Part shown: one piece after another, positions 28,168 to 39,725 of the stretch
How positions within the stretch are numbered: the first letter of the stretch is position 1
Layout: each line of letters begins with the position of its first letter
Source of the DNA: Escherichia sp. ESNIH1
GTDB taxonomy: Bacteria; Pseudomonadota; Gammaproteobacteria; Enterobacterales; Enterobacteriaceae
Reading direction: 5' to 3'
Assembly (NCBI GenBank): GCA_002918705.1
Contig: PQKR01000001.1
Location: forward strand, 712,759-776,758
DNA length: 64,000 bases
The notes under the pieces: generated by a model
Seen by the model: only the letters and a program-made list of their open reading frames with translations
Database searches by the model: none
What the model was told of the DNA's origin: nothing
Made by a program: the position numbers and the translations under genes

Positions 28168-29454
28168 ATGAAACTCTACAATCTTAAAGATCATAACGAG
28201 CAGGTCTCCTTTGCCCAGGCGGTAACGCAGGGGCTGGGTAAACAGCAGGGACTCTTCTTCCCTCACGATCTGCCCGAGTTTAACCTGACCGAAATCGACG
28301 AGATGCTGGAGCAGGATTTCGTCAGCCGTAGCGCAAAGATCCTCGCTGCCTTCATTGGGGATGAGATCCCCCAGGAGCTGCTGGAGGAGCGCGTGCGGAC
28401 CGCCTTTACCTTCCCTGCCCCGGTAAGCAAGGTTGAGGAAGATATCGGCTGCCTGGAGCTGTTCCACGGCCCGACGCTGGCGTTCAAAGATTTTGGCGGC
28501 CGCTTTATGGCGCAGATGCTGACCCACATCAGCGGCGACAAGCCGGTGACTATTCTGACCGCGACCTCCGGCGATACCGGCGCAGCCGTAGCGCACGCCT
28601 TCTATGGCCTGAAAAACGTGCGCGTGGTGATCCTCTACCCGCAGGGCAAAATCAGCCCGCTGCAGGAGAAGCTCTTCTGTACCCTGGGCGGCAACATTGA
28701 GACGGTGGCCATCGACGGCGACTTTGACGCCTGCCAGGCGCTGGTCAAGCAAGCCTTTGATGATGAAGAGCTGAAACAGAAGCTGGGGCTGAACTCGGCA
28801 AACTCAATCAACATCAGCCGCCTGCTGGCGCAGATCTGCTACTACTTCGAGGCGGTGGCGCAGCTGCCGCAGGAAGCACGCAACCAGTTGGTGATCTCTG
28901 TACCAAGCGGAAACTTCGGCGATCTCACCGCCGGTCTGCTGGCAAAATCGCTGGGCCTGCCGGTGAAGCGCTTCATCGCAGCCACCAACGCCAACGACAC
29001 CGTGCCGCGCTTCCTGCATGCTGGCGAGTGGAGCCCGAATGCGACCCAGGCGACGCTCTCCAACGCGATGGACGTTAGCCAGCCGAACAACTGGCCGCGC
29101 GTGGAGGAGCTGTTCCGCCGTAAGATCTGGCGTCTGAACGAGCTGGGCTATGCTGCCATCGACGATGAGGTAACCAAAGCCACCATGCTTGAGCTGAAAG
29201 ATAAGGGGTATCTCTCCGAGCCGCACGCGGCGGTGGCCTATCGCGCCCTACGCGACCAGCTGCACCCGGGCGAGTACGGGCTGTTCCTCGGCACCGCACA
29301 TCCGGCGAAATTCAAAGAGAGCGTTGAGGCAATCCTGGGCGATACGCTGGATCTGCCTGCCGCGCTGGCGGAGCGTGCCGAGCTGCCGCTGCTCTCCCAC
29401 AGCCTGCCTGCTGATTTTGCCGCCCTGCGCGCGCTGATGATGCAAAAAGCGTAA
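28168..29454 (+). CDS. thrC: Threonine synthase
   Basis: PLP enzyme converting O-phosphohomoserine to threonine. 428 residues as in E. coli. PLP lysine K107 in LAFKDFGGR; phosphate-binding SGDTGAA near 147-153 and SVPSGNFGDLTAG. It begins 3 bp after thrB and ends in front of an intrinsic terminator. In E. coli yaaX/yaaA follow; here the convergent ubiA does, which is the right breakpoint of the rearranged block. Confidence 0.98.
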   Translation: MKLYNLKDHNEQVSFAQAVTQGLGKQQGLFFPHDLPEFNLTEIDEMLEQDFVSRSAKILAAFIGDEIPQELLEERVRTAFTFPAPVSKVEEDIGCLELFHGPTLAFKDFGGRFMAQMLTHISGDKPVTILTATSGDTGAAVAHAFYGLKNVRVVILYPQGKISPLQEKLFCTLGGNIETVAIDGDFDACQALVKQAFDDEELKQKLGLNSANSINISRLLAQICYYFEAVAQLPQEARNQLVISVPSGNFGDLTAGLLAKSLGLPVKRFIAATNANDTVPRFLHAGEWSPNATQATLSNAMDVSQPNNWPRVEELFRRKIWRLNELGYAAIDDEVTKATMLELKDKGYLSEPHAAVAYRALRDQLHPGEYGLFLGTAHPAKFKESVEAILGDTLDLPAALAERAELPLLSHSLPADFAALRALMMQKA

Positions 29455-29482
29455 TCGCTGGGTTAGCCAGCCTTTGAATAAA

Positions 29483-29510
29483 AAGCCCGGAACGATCCCG
29501 GGCTTTTTTT
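29483..29510. terminator. Bidirectional intrinsic terminator, thrC / ubiA
   Basis: AAAAAGCCCGG-aacgat-CCCGGGCTTTTTTT. The A-run and T-run on opposite sides allow it to serve both thrC (+) and ubiA (-), with the more perfect T-run on the thrC side. Confidence 0.9.
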
Positions 29511-29521
29511 ATGGCCGCTTT

Positions 29522-30391
29522 TTAGGGAAGGTAACTTACCGCCAGCCCAACAAACAGCGCCAGGCCAACGTAGTTATTGTTCAGGAAGGCTTTGAAACAG
29601 GCGTCGCGATCGCGATGCACAATCATCTTCTGTTGCCAGACAAACAGTGCCCCTGCCACCGCAATCGAGGCATAGAAAGGCCAGCCCAGGCCGTTCAGCC
29701 AGCCCACCGCCGCCATCAGCACCAGCACCAGCACCTGCAGAATGCCAACGATCAGCTTATCGTGCCGACCAAAGAGAATAGCCGTCGATTTAATGCCGAT
29801 CTTAACGTCGTCGTCCCGATCCACCATTGCATAGAGCGTATCGTAGGCCACCGCCCAGAGGATGTTGGCGAGGAACATCAGCCAGCAGCTCAGGGGAACC
29901 GACTCGCTGACCGCGGCAAAAGCCATTGGAATCGACCAGCCAAAGGCGGCCCCCAGCACCACCTGCGGCAGGTGGGTGTAGCGCTTCATAAAGGGATAGG
30001 TCCAGGCCAGCGCCAGCGCCGCCACCGACAGCAGAATGGTCATCAGGTTAAGGGTTAGCACCAGCACAAAGGCGAGCAGCACCAGCACGATAAACAGATT
30101 ACGCGCCTCTTTTTCGCTCACCGCGCCGCTCGGCAGCGGCCGGTTAGCGGTGCGCTTCACGTGGCCGTCGAATTTACGATCGGCATAGTCGTTTACCACG
30201 CAGCCTGCGGCGCGCATCAGCCAGACCCCGGCGATAAATACCACGAGGATCCCCAGCGGCGGCACGCCCGGCGTCGCCACCCATAGCGCCCACAGGGTGG
30301 GCCACAGCAACAGCAGCGCGCCAATTGGCTTGTCCGTGCGCATTAAGCGGTGATAAGCCAGCAGCTTACCCTGGGTAAGACTCCACTCCAT
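29522..30391 (-). CDS. ubiA: 4-hydroxybenzoate octaprenyltransferase
   Basis: Inner-membrane prenyltransferase of ubiquinone synthesis; attaches the polyprenyl tail to 4-hydroxybenzoate. 289 residues with about 8-9 membrane helices. Aspartate-rich motifs NDYADRKFD (67-75) and DRDDDVKIG bind Mg-prenyl diphosphate. It follows ubiC after 2 bp, forming the ubiCA operon. In E. coli plsB lies next to ubiA; here thrC does. Confidence 0.98.
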   Translation of the reverse strand: MEWSLTQGKLLAYHRLMRTDKPIGALLLLWPTLWALWVATPGVPPLGILVVFIAGVWLMRAAGCVVNDYADRKFDGHVKRTANRPLPSGAVSEKEARNLFIVLVLLAFVLVLTLNLMTILLSVAALALAWTYPFMKRYTHLPQVVLGAAFGWSIPMAFAAVSESVPLSCWLMFLANILWAVAYDTLYAMVDRDDDVKIGIKSTAILFGRHDKLIVGILQVLVLVLMAAVGWLNGLGWPFYASIAVAGALFVWQQKMIVHRDRDACFKAFLNNNYVGLALFVGLAVSYLP

Positions 30392-30393
30392 TT

Positions 30394-30900
30394 CTACTCC
30401 TCTCGATACAGCGGCGATGCAGGCAAAAACAGCTCCGTCAGCAGCAGCGGCTTGCCGCCGAGGCGCAGCCGGGAGCGGCGTCCCCAGAGATCGGCGTGAC
30501 GGCCTATTTCAATAAAATCACGGGTCAGGGTTGATGAGGTAAAGAGATAGCGCCCCAGCGGCGTATTGCCGAGCCGCTGCAGCGCCAGCTCCGGACCGGA
30601 CAGGGTCGACTCCGGCACCACCGTGCGCCCGGCAAGCCACGGCTCGCCATCGGCACAGAGCAGGATCTCCCGCAGCCAGTAGCGTGATGCCTCGGGCAAG
30701 AGCGGGCGCTCTTCCGGTACCTCATCGGCGGTGACAAACGCCTCTCTTATGAGCGTAACACTCACCTGGCAACCCTGCTGCTCAAAACGTTTGGTCATTG
30801 AGTCTTCCAGCAGCAGCCAGTCAAGCAGGTGTGGTTCGAGTGCGGGGATTGCGTCAAAATAGCGCAGCGCGCGCAGTTGCGTTAGCGCAGGGTGTGGCAT
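30394..30900 (-). CDS. ubiC: Chorismate lyase
   Basis: First committed step of ubiquinone synthesis: chorismate to 4-hydroxybenzoate and pyruvate. 168 residues starting [12 protein letters not shown], close to the E. coli length. Active-site region includes [20 protein letters not shown] and the arginine-rich [14 protein letters not shown] stretch. Operon with ubiA; upstream is the malM terminator. Confidence 0.96.
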   Translation of the reverse strand: MPHPALTQLRALRYFDAIPALEPHLLDWLLLEDSMTKRFEQQGCQVSVTLIREAFVTADEVPEERPLLPEASRYWLREILLCADGEPWLAGRTVVPESTLSGPELALQRLGNTPLGRYLFTSSTLTRDFIEIGRHADLWGRRSRLRLGGKPLLLTELFLPASPLYREE

Positions 30901-30955
30901 GCCTTACTCTCCGGTACATAACGTAGCAACAGTGTATCGCAGAACAGGCAGATCG

Positions 30956-30985
30956 GGAAAAAGGGTGCACCGGTGAAGGTGCACC
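30956..30985 (-). terminator. Intrinsic terminator of the malK-lamB-malM operon
   Basis: Minus strand GGTGCACC-ttcacc-GGTGCACC followed by CTTTTTCCC, 30 bp after the malM stop. Confidence 0.8.
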
Positions 30986-31017
30986 AAACGGACAAAATCA
31001 GCATTGTGGGGAGACGA

Positions 31018-31986
31018 TCACCCCTTGCCTTTTACACTGCTGATAAACGTAGCGCGGGCAGACGTGGAGCCCAGGCTTTCAGCCTCATTCAATAGCTTCA
31101 GTGCTTTATCAATATTGCCGCTGGCAACGGCCTGTTTAATGCCCTGATTAAAGTAATTTTCCGTATCGTTCAATACCGGCTCACGCTTCGCTGCCGGGGC
31201 CGGAGCCGGGGCTTGAGCAGGCGCTGCTGCCGGCGCAGGCGAGGCCGCCGGGGCGCTGTAGGCGGTGGCTGGAGCGGCGGTATTGCCGACGGTTACGGCG
31301 GCATGGCCAGAAGAACCAAAGATCGGGCCGACCAGAATGCTGGAGGCGGAGTTGGTGCTGACTTTGAGCTTCACCGTACCGTCCGGCGTATGGCGCGCCT
31401 GCGGATCCGGAATATCCGGTACCGCATTACCCACGCCTTTGGCGTAGGCTTTCGCCGGGTTGATCATGGTGGTGGTGCGCTGCAGATCTTCTGGCGTGGT
31501 GAAGACCAGCAGATAGATTTTTTGCTGGCCCAGTGCCGGCGTCAGCTTGATGATCCCCTCCAGACGGTCGGCGGTCATCACACCCGGCTCCTGATAGGTG
31601 AAGTAGCTGCTGGGGAACCACGCGGCGGGGGTCAGGTTTTGATCCAGTACCAGCACGTTAGGCGCAAAGATCGATCTTTGCTTATCCGCCACGCTGGTCA
31701 GGGTAATGGTCAACTCACCGATGTTGGCTGGCACGCTGTAGGCGGCCACTTTACCGGTAATTCCGGGCACGTTCAGGGTCTGGCCTGCCGTCGCCAGGTT
31801 CGTGGTCTGGGTTTGTGAATTGGCAACCGGCGTCCAGGTCAGCTGCTGGAGTGAGCCTGCCGGGATGGCTGGCGCGCTTGAGGTATCCTGCGGAACCAGA
31901 TTCACGTCAGCGAAGCTTACTGCGGGTACGCAGGCGAGCAGCCCTGCACCGAGGCAGAGCGCGAGAAGCGTTTTTTTCATTTTCAT
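31018..31986 (-). CDS. malM: Maltose operon periplasmic protein MalM
   Basis: Periplasmic protein of the maltose regulon with no known biochemical role. The start MKMKKTLLALCL gives about 322 residues and a signal peptide cut near VSFA-DVNLV. An upstream in-frame Met lacks homology. The middle holds a low-complexity Ala/Pro linker (APAASPAPAAAPAQAPAPAP), longer than in E. coli, before the conserved C-terminal helix region ending FISSVKGKG. Third gene after malK and lamB. Confidence 0.95.
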   Translation of the reverse strand: MKMKKTLLALCLGAGLLACVPAVSFADVNLVPQDTSSAPAIPAGSLQQLTWTPVANSQTQTTNLATAGQTLNVPGITGKVAAYSVPANIGELTITLTSVADKQRSIFAPNVLVLDQNLTPAAWFPSSYFTYQEPGVMTADRLEGIIKLTPALGQQKIYLLVFTTPEDLQRTTTMINPAKAYAKGVGNAVPDIPDPQARHTPDGTVKLKVSTNSASSILVGPIFGSSGHAAVTVGNTAAPATAYSAPAASPAPAAAPAQAPAPAPAAKREPVLNDTENYFNQGIKQAVASGNIDKALKLLNEAESLGSTSARATFISSVKGKG

Positions 31987-32066
31987 TATGGTGACCTCTG
32001 TAGAGATGACGGGACGGTAGCCAGGCAATAGCGCGCCGCGTCAGAGATGAATCTTTACTGAGTTAA

Positions 32067-32084
32067 GAGGGGCCGAAGCCCCTC
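32067..32084 (-). terminator. Hairpin between lamB and malM
   Basis: GAGGGGC-cgaa-GCCCCTC without a T-run. It probably protects the lamB 3' end and lowers malM expression, as intercistronic hairpins do. Confidence 0.5.
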
Positions 32085-32112
32085 CTTGGTACTGCATGAC
32101 ATCAATACTGTC

Positions 32113-33477
<1,365 letters not shown>

Positions 33478-34587
33478 TTAAACGCCAGGCTCCTGATGCA
33501 ATCTCCGACAGGCGCTGCCGTCCTCACGGAACAGATGGCAGCGCTCCGGCGGCAAGCCGATAGCGAATGTGGCACCCTCTTCTACCAACACCACGTCCCC
33601 CTGGCGGTAAACCAGGTTTTGACGGATGGCGGGGATCTGGATATGAATTTGTGTTTCGTGACCTAACTGCTCAACAACCTGTACCTGCCCCTCCAGCGTG
33701 ACATCGGCGATGTCGCTGGGCAGCAGATGCTCGGGACGGATCCCAAGAGACATATTGGCGCCGACCTGAACGTTGGCGCTGTCCACCGGTAGCCAGATAT
33801 GCTGGCGGTTCGGCAGCTCCACCTGCACCTGTTCAATGGCGGTGGCGGTCACTTTTACCGGCAGGAAGTTCATCTTGGGCGAGCCGATAAAGCCCGCCAC
33901 GAAACGGTCTGCCGGGTAGTGATAAAGCTCCAGCGGCTTGCCAATCTGCGCCACGCGTCCGGCGTCCAGTACCACGATCTTGTCCGCCAGGGTCATCGCC
34001 TCGACCTGATCGTGGGTGACGTAGATCATCGTGCGTTTGAGGCGCTTGTGCAGGCGGGAGATCTCAATTCGCATCTGCACGCGCAACGCCGCATCAAGGT
34101 TGGAGAGCGGCTCATCGAGCAGGAACACGCGCGGCTCCGCCACCAGCGTACGGCCAATGGCTACGCGCTGGCGCTGACCACCGGAAAGCGCTTTCGGCTT
34201 GCGATCCAGCAGATGGCCCAGCTGGAGTACCTCGGCAACCTGGGTGACACGCTGGTTAATGACGTCTTTCTTTGCGCCGGCCAGCTTGAGGCCGAACGAC
34301 ATATTTTCTGCCACCGAGAGATGGGGATAGAGCGCATAGGACTGGAACACCATGCCGACGCCGCGATCCGCAGGGGGGATCTCATTCATTCGCGTGTCGC
34401 CAATCATTAAGTCACCGCTGGTGATGGTTTCCAGCCCGGCAATCATGCGCAGCAGGGTCGATTTTCCGCAGCCTGACGGTCCAACAAAGACCACGAACTC
34501 CCCCTCCTCGATGTCGAGGTTGATCTCTTTTGACACCACCACGTCGCCCCAGGCCTTCGTCACATTCCTCAGCTGCACGCTCGCCAT
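33478..34587 (-). CDS. malK: Maltose ABC transporter ATPase MalK
   Basis: ATPase of MalFGK2 and inhibitor of the activator MalT. 369 residues from [13 protein letters not shown]; the 12 codons upstream are not homologous. Walker [10 protein letters not shown] at 36-44, signature LSGGQ near 134-138, Walker [13 protein letters not shown]. The C-terminal regulatory OB-like domain ([10 protein letters not shown]) is intact. lamB follows after 45 bp. It faces malE across the shared regulatory region. Confidence 0.98.
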   Translation of the reverse strand: MASVQLRNVTKAWGDVVVSKEINLDIEEGEFVVFVGPSGCGKSTLLRMIAGLETITSGDLMIGDTRMNEIPPADRGVGMVFQSYALYPHLSVAENMSFGLKLAGAKKDVINQRVTQVAEVLQLGHLLDRKPKALSGGQRQRVAIGRTLVAEPRVFLLDEPLSNLDAALRVQMRIEISRLHKRLKRTMIYVTHDQVEAMTLADKIVVLDAGRVAQIGKPLELYHYPADRFVAGFIGSPKMNFLPVKVTATAIEQVQVELPNRQHIWLPVDSANVQVGANMSLGIRPEHLLPSDIADVTLEGQVQVVEQLGHETQIHIQIPAIRQNLVYRQGDVVLVEEGATFAIGLPPERCHLFREDGSACRRLHQEPGV

Positions 34588-36122
<1,535 letters not shown>

Positions 36123-36129
36123 TAAAAAT

Positions 36130-36154
36130 GGCGGGTGGCGCCTCGCTACCCGCC
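36130..36154. repeat. Hairpin (REP-like) between malE and malF
   Basis: GGCGGGT-ggcgcctcgct-ACCCGCC. It occupies the place of the well-known REP pair in the E. coli malE-malF gap, which stabilises the malE message. Confidence 0.7.
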
Positions 36155-36197
36155 CTACAACTGACAATGTTTTCCACGGTTGTTGAGGAAGTGTCTC

Positions 36198-37742
36198 ATG
36201 GATGTCGTTAAAAAGAGTGCCTGGTGGCAAAGCAACGCGCTGAAGTGGTCGGCGATCGCCCTGCTGGGGCTGCTGGTGGGCTATCTTGTGGTTTTGATGT
36301 ACGCCCAGGGAGAGTACCTGTTTGCCATCACGACGCTGATTTTAAGCTCGGTTGGCCTCTATATTTTCGCCAATCGTAAAGCCTACGCCTGGCGCTATGT
36401 CTACCCCGGTCTCGCCGGGATGGGCCTGTTTGTTCTCTTTCCGCTGATCTGCACCATTGCTATCGCCTTCACTAACTACAGCAGCACCAACCAGCTGGCC
36501 CAGGAGCGCGTCCGTGACGTGCTGATGGATCGCGTCTATCAGGCGGGTAAGACCTTTAACTTTGGCCTCTATCCGGCGGAGAATAAATGGCAGCTGGTGC
36601 TGACCGACGGCGAGAGCGACAAACACTACGTTTCGGAACCGTTTACGCCCGGTGGCGAGCAGACGCTGACCCTGAAAGAAGCGGCGGCCCTGCCCGCGGG
36701 CGAACGCGCCAACCTGCGCGTGATTACCCAGCAGCGCCAGGCGCTGACGCAGCTTACCGCCGTGCTGCCGGATGAGAGCCACGTGGTGATGAGCTCTCTG
36801 CGCCAGTTCTCCGGCACGCGCCCGCTCTATACCCTTGCCGACGACGGCACGCTGACCAACAACCAGAGCGGCGTTAAATACCGTCCCAATAACGATGTCG
36901 GTTTCTATCAGGCCGTTAACGCCGACGGCGGCTGGGAAAGCGAGCGCCTCAGCCCAGGCTATACCGTGACCATCGGCTGGGATAACTTTATGCGCGTCTT
37001 CACCGACGAGGGCATTCAGAAGCCATTCCTGGCGATATTTGTCTGGACCGTGGTCTTCTCGCTGCTGACGGTGGTGCTGACCGTGGCGGTGGGCATGGTG
37101 CTGGCGTGTCTTGTGCAGTGGGAAGCCCTGCGCGGCAAGGCTATCTACCGGGTGCTGCTGATCCTGCCCTATGCCGTACCGTCTTTTATCTCGATCCTGA
37201 TTTTCAAAGGGCTGTTTAACCAGAGCTTCGGTGAAATCAACATGATGCTGGGGGCGCTGTTCGGTGCCAAGCCCGCCTGGTTTAGCGATCCCACGACTGC
37301 CCGTGCGATGGTGGTCATCGTTAACACCTGGCTCGGCTACCCCTACATGATGATCCTCTGCATGGGCCTGCTGAAAGCCATTCCTGACGATCTCTATGAG
37401 GCCTCGGCAATGGATGGGGCGGGGCCGATGCAGAACTTCTTCCGCATCACCCTGCCGCTGCTGGTCGTGCCGCTAACGCCGCTGATGATCGCCAGCTTTG
37501 CGTTTAACTTTAATAACTTCGTGCTGATCCAGCTCCTGACCAACGGCGGCCCGGATCGCCTGGGCACCACCACACCAGCGGGCTATACCGACCTGCTGGT
37601 GAGCTATACCTACCGCATCGCCTTTGAAGGCGGCGGCGGCCAGGACTTCGGCCTCGCTGCGGCGATTGCCACGCTGATCTTCCTGCTGGTTGGCGTCTTG
37701 GCGATTGTGAATTTGAAAGCCACGCGCATGAAATTTGATTAA
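36198..37742 (+). CDS. malF: Maltose ABC transporter permease MalF
   Basis: Membrane subunit of the maltose importer. 514 residues from [12 protein letters not shown]; the six codons upstream are not homologous. About eight membrane helices, with a large periplasmic P2 domain at about 95-275 that contacts MalE. The EAA loop EASAMDGAG, near 400, binds MalK. malG starts 14 bp later. Confidence 0.98.
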   Translation: MDVVKKSAWWQSNALKWSAIALLGLLVGYLVVLMYAQGEYLFAITTLILSSVGLYIFANRKAYAWRYVYPGLAGMGLFVLFPLICTIAIAFTNYSSTNQLAQERVRDVLMDRVYQAGKTFNFGLYPAENKWQLVLTDGESDKHYVSEPFTPGGEQTLTLKEAAALPAGERANLRVITQQRQALTQLTAVLPDESHVVMSSLRQFSGTRPLYTLADDGTLTNNQSGVKYRPNNDVGFYQAVNADGGWESERLSPGYTVTIGWDNFMRVFTDEGIQKPFLAIFVWTVVFSLLTVVLTVAVGMVLACLVQWEALRGKAIYRVLLILPYAVPSFISILIFKGLFNQSFGEINMMLGALFGAKPAWFSDPTTARAMVVIVNTWLGYPYMMILCMGLLKAIPDDLYEASAMDGAGPMQNFFRITLPLLVVPLTPLMIASFAFNFNNFVLIQLLTNGGPDRLGTTTPAGYTDLLVSYTYRIAFEGGGGQDFGLAAAIATLIFLLVGVLAIVNLKATRMKFD

Positions 37743-37756
37743 GGGAGAGACAGACA

Positions 37757-38647
37757 ATGGCTATGGTTCAACCCAAATCTCAAAAGCTGCGCCTTTTCCT
37801 TACGCATCTGGGCTTGCTGGTTTTTATCGCGGCGATCATGTTCCCGCTGCTGATGGTCATTGCGATCTCGCTGCGCCCCGGTAACTTTGCGACCGGCAGC
37901 CTGATCCCGGACCAGATATCCTGGGAGCACTGGCGTCTGGCGCTGGGCTTCAGCGTTGAACATGCGGATGGGCGCGTCACTCCACCGCCCTTCCCGGTGC
38001 TGCTGTGGCTGTGGAACTCGGTTAAGATCGCTGGCATTACGGCGGTGGGCATCGTGGTGCTCTCCACTACCTGCGCCTACGCCTTTGCCCGCATGCGCTT
38101 TACTGGTAAATCATCGCTGCTGAAAGGGATGCTGATTTTCCAGATGTTCCCGGCGGTGCTCTCTCTGGTGGCGCTCTATGCCCTGTTCGACCGCCTTGGC
38201 CAGTACGTGCCTTTTATCGGTCTGAACACGCACGGTGGCGTCATCTTCGCCTATCTGGGTGGTATCGCCCTGCATGTCTGGACGATTAAGGGCTACTTTG
38301 AAACCATCGATAATTCGCTGGAAGAAGCTGCTTCGCTGGATGGGGCGACGCCGTGGCAGGCGTTCCGTCTGGTCCTGCTGCCCCTCTCGGTGCCGATCCT
38401 GGCGGTGGTGTTTATTCTGTCGTTTATCGCCGCCATTACTGAGGTGCCGGTTGCCTCGCTGCTGCTGCGCGACGTCAATAGCTACACCCTGGCGGTAGGT
38501 ATGCAGCAGTATCTCAACCCGCAGAACTACCTGTGGGGCGATTTTGCCGCAGCGGCGGTGCTCTCTGCTATTCCGATTACCCTTGTCTTCCTGCTGGCCC
38601 AGCGCTGGCTGGTTAACGGCCTGACGGCAGGTGGGGTGAAAGGCTAG
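37757..38647 (+). CDS. malG: Maltose ABC transporter permease MalG
   Basis: Second membrane subunit of the maltose importer. 296 residues, six membrane helices. EAA motif [15 protein letters not shown] near 190; the C-terminus GLTAGGVKG enters the transport path in E. coli. Preceded by AAGGGAGAG. Ends the malEFG operon; followed by a likely 3'-UTR RNA and terminator. Confidence 0.98.
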   Translation: MAMVQPKSQKLRLFLTHLGLLVFIAAIMFPLLMVIAISLRPGNFATGSLIPDQISWEHWRLALGFSVEHADGRVTPPPFPVLLWLWNSVKIAGITAVGIVVLSTTCAYAFARMRFTGKSSLLKGMLIFQMFPAVLSLVALYALFDRLGQYVPFIGLNTHGGVIFAYLGGIALHVWTIKGYFETIDNSLEEAASLDGATPWQAFRLVLLPLSVPILAVVFILSFIAAITEVPVASLLLRDVNSYTLAVGMQQYLNPQNYLWGDFAAAAVLSAIPITLVFLLAQRWLVNGLTAGGVKG

Positions 38648-38649
38648 GT

Positions 38650-38747
38650 TTCATCATGTTTTGCCACTGTTATCCTCAACCTTTATCTATCCATTTGTAC
38701 TTTGACTCGTGACTGTTATTGGCGCTCTTAGGAGCGCCATTTTTTTA
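38650..38747 (+). ncRNA. malG 3'-UTR transcript end, candidate MalH sRNA
   Basis: About 100 bases between the malG stop and a strong intrinsic terminator (GGCGCTC-ttag-GAGCGCC-ATTTTTTT, 38721-38747). In E. coli the malG 3' UTR is processed to the Hfq-binding sRNA MalH. A terminator with a long T-run and a C/U-rich upstream stretch (CCTCAACCTTTATCTATCC) fit such an RNA. I cannot align it base by base, so homology is inferred from position. Confidence 0.45.
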
Positions 38748-38774
38748 TTCCATTCCAGGTTAAATGGGTGAGTC

Positions 38775-39173
38775 GTAGGCCGGGCAAGCGAAGCGCCACC
38801 CGGCGTTGCAGCATCAGCACAGTCACGCCCGGTGGCGCGTCGCTTACGCGGGCCTACAAACCGCACCGCACCCGTCGTAGGCCGGGCAAGCGTAGCGCCG
38901 CCCGGCGTTACAGCATCAGCATAATAATGCCCGGTGGCGCGTCGCTTACCGGGCCTACAAACCGCACCGCACCCGCCGTAGGCCGGGCAAGCGTAGCGCC
39001 GCCCGGCGTTACACCATCAGCACAATAATGCCCGGTGGCGCTTCGCTTACGCGGGCCTACAAACCGCACCGCACCCGTCGTAGCACCCGTCGTAGGCCGG
39101 GCAAACGCAGTGCCGCCCGGCGTTACAGCATCAGCATAATAATGCCCGGTGGCGCGTCGCTTACCGGGCCGAC
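38775..39173. repeat. BIME-2 array: four tandem units, eight REP elements
   Basis: Units start at 38775, 38877, 38978 and 39092. Each has GTAGGCCGGGCAAGCG with AGCGCCGCCCGGCGTTAC, a spacer CATCAGCA, then an inverted GCCCGGTGGCG with CTTACCGGGCCTAC, and a linker AAACCGCACCGCACCCG. Periods are 102, 101 and 114 bp; unit 3-4 is longer because GCACCCGTCGTA is duplicated at about 39072-39095. xylE occupies this interval in E. coli. REPs bind DNA gyrase and may insulate the malEFG transcript from psiE. Confidence 0.95.
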
Positions 39174-39203
39174 AAACCACACCGTGCCCGCTGCCCGGCA
39201 TTT

Positions 39204-39614
39204 TTACTCCCGCTTCAGTCGTTTCGAGTTGCAAAGCCAGAGGGTGATCACCAGCAGCAGGATCGCGCCGGAATAAATCAGCACGTCCATCGGTGACTTG
39301 TGGTCGACAATGATCAGCCGCACGATAGCGGTGATCCCGATATAGACAAAGTAACGCAGCGGGAAGTGAAAACCGGACTGAAAATACTTAACAATCAAGG
39401 CGATAAATTCGAAGTAGAGAAAGTAGACCACCAGCCCCTCAACCAGCTCATATTTGCTGGTCTGCTCGGGCGCAAAGAGCACGTCCGCAAGGTGCACCGT
39501 CTCTTTACCGAGAAAGACAACCAGGATCAGGCCAAGGCTTAGCAGCCCAAGATTCAGCACGGTCTGCAGGATGGTGGAGATGAACTCAACGCGTGGACGA
39601 ATAAGCGATGTCAT
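39204..39614 (-). CDS. psiE: Phosphate-starvation-inducible protein PsiE
   Basis: Inner-membrane protein with about four helices; PhoB-regulated in E. coli, function unknown. 136 residues from [15 protein letters not shown], the E. coli start; an in-frame Met four codons earlier is also possible. The protein is nearly identical to E. coli ([20 protein letters not shown]). Between the REP array and the yjb operon. Confidence 0.95.
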   Translation of the reverse strand: MTSLIRPRVEFISTILQTVLNLGLLSLGLILVVFLGKETVHLADVLFAPEQTSKYELVEGLVVYFLYFEFIALIVKYFQSGFHFPLRYFVYIGITAIVRLIIVDHKSPMDVLIYSGAILLLVITLWLCNSKRLKRE

Positions 39615-39691
39615 ACGGCACCTCATTCTCAGTGGCGAGCTCTATGTATAGCGCAGAAGTGTGATCTAGATCTAGATTCTTTACTTATGGT

Positions 39692-39720
39692 ATAGCCGGG
39701 CAGCGTTGCGCCGCCCGGCT
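39692..39720. repeat. REP-like hairpin downstream of yjbH
   Basis: AGCCGGGC-agcgttgcgcc-GCCCGGCT, a perfect 8-bp stem just after the yjbH stop; no T-run. Confidence 0.75.
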
Positions 39721-39725
39721 CAGCA

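Noticed and set aside
38775..39173. Regular spacing suggesting a CRISPR array
   Set aside because: Units of about 100 bp with internal palindromes and nearly identical spacers are BIMEs; CRISPR repeats are 24-40 bp with unique spacers, and no cas gene is near.
38768..39276. Open frames on both strands within the REP array, with repeated peptides such as GKRSA and PGGA
   Set aside because: They are translations of tandem BIME repeats, have no plausible ribosome site, and the repeat itself explains the lack of stops.
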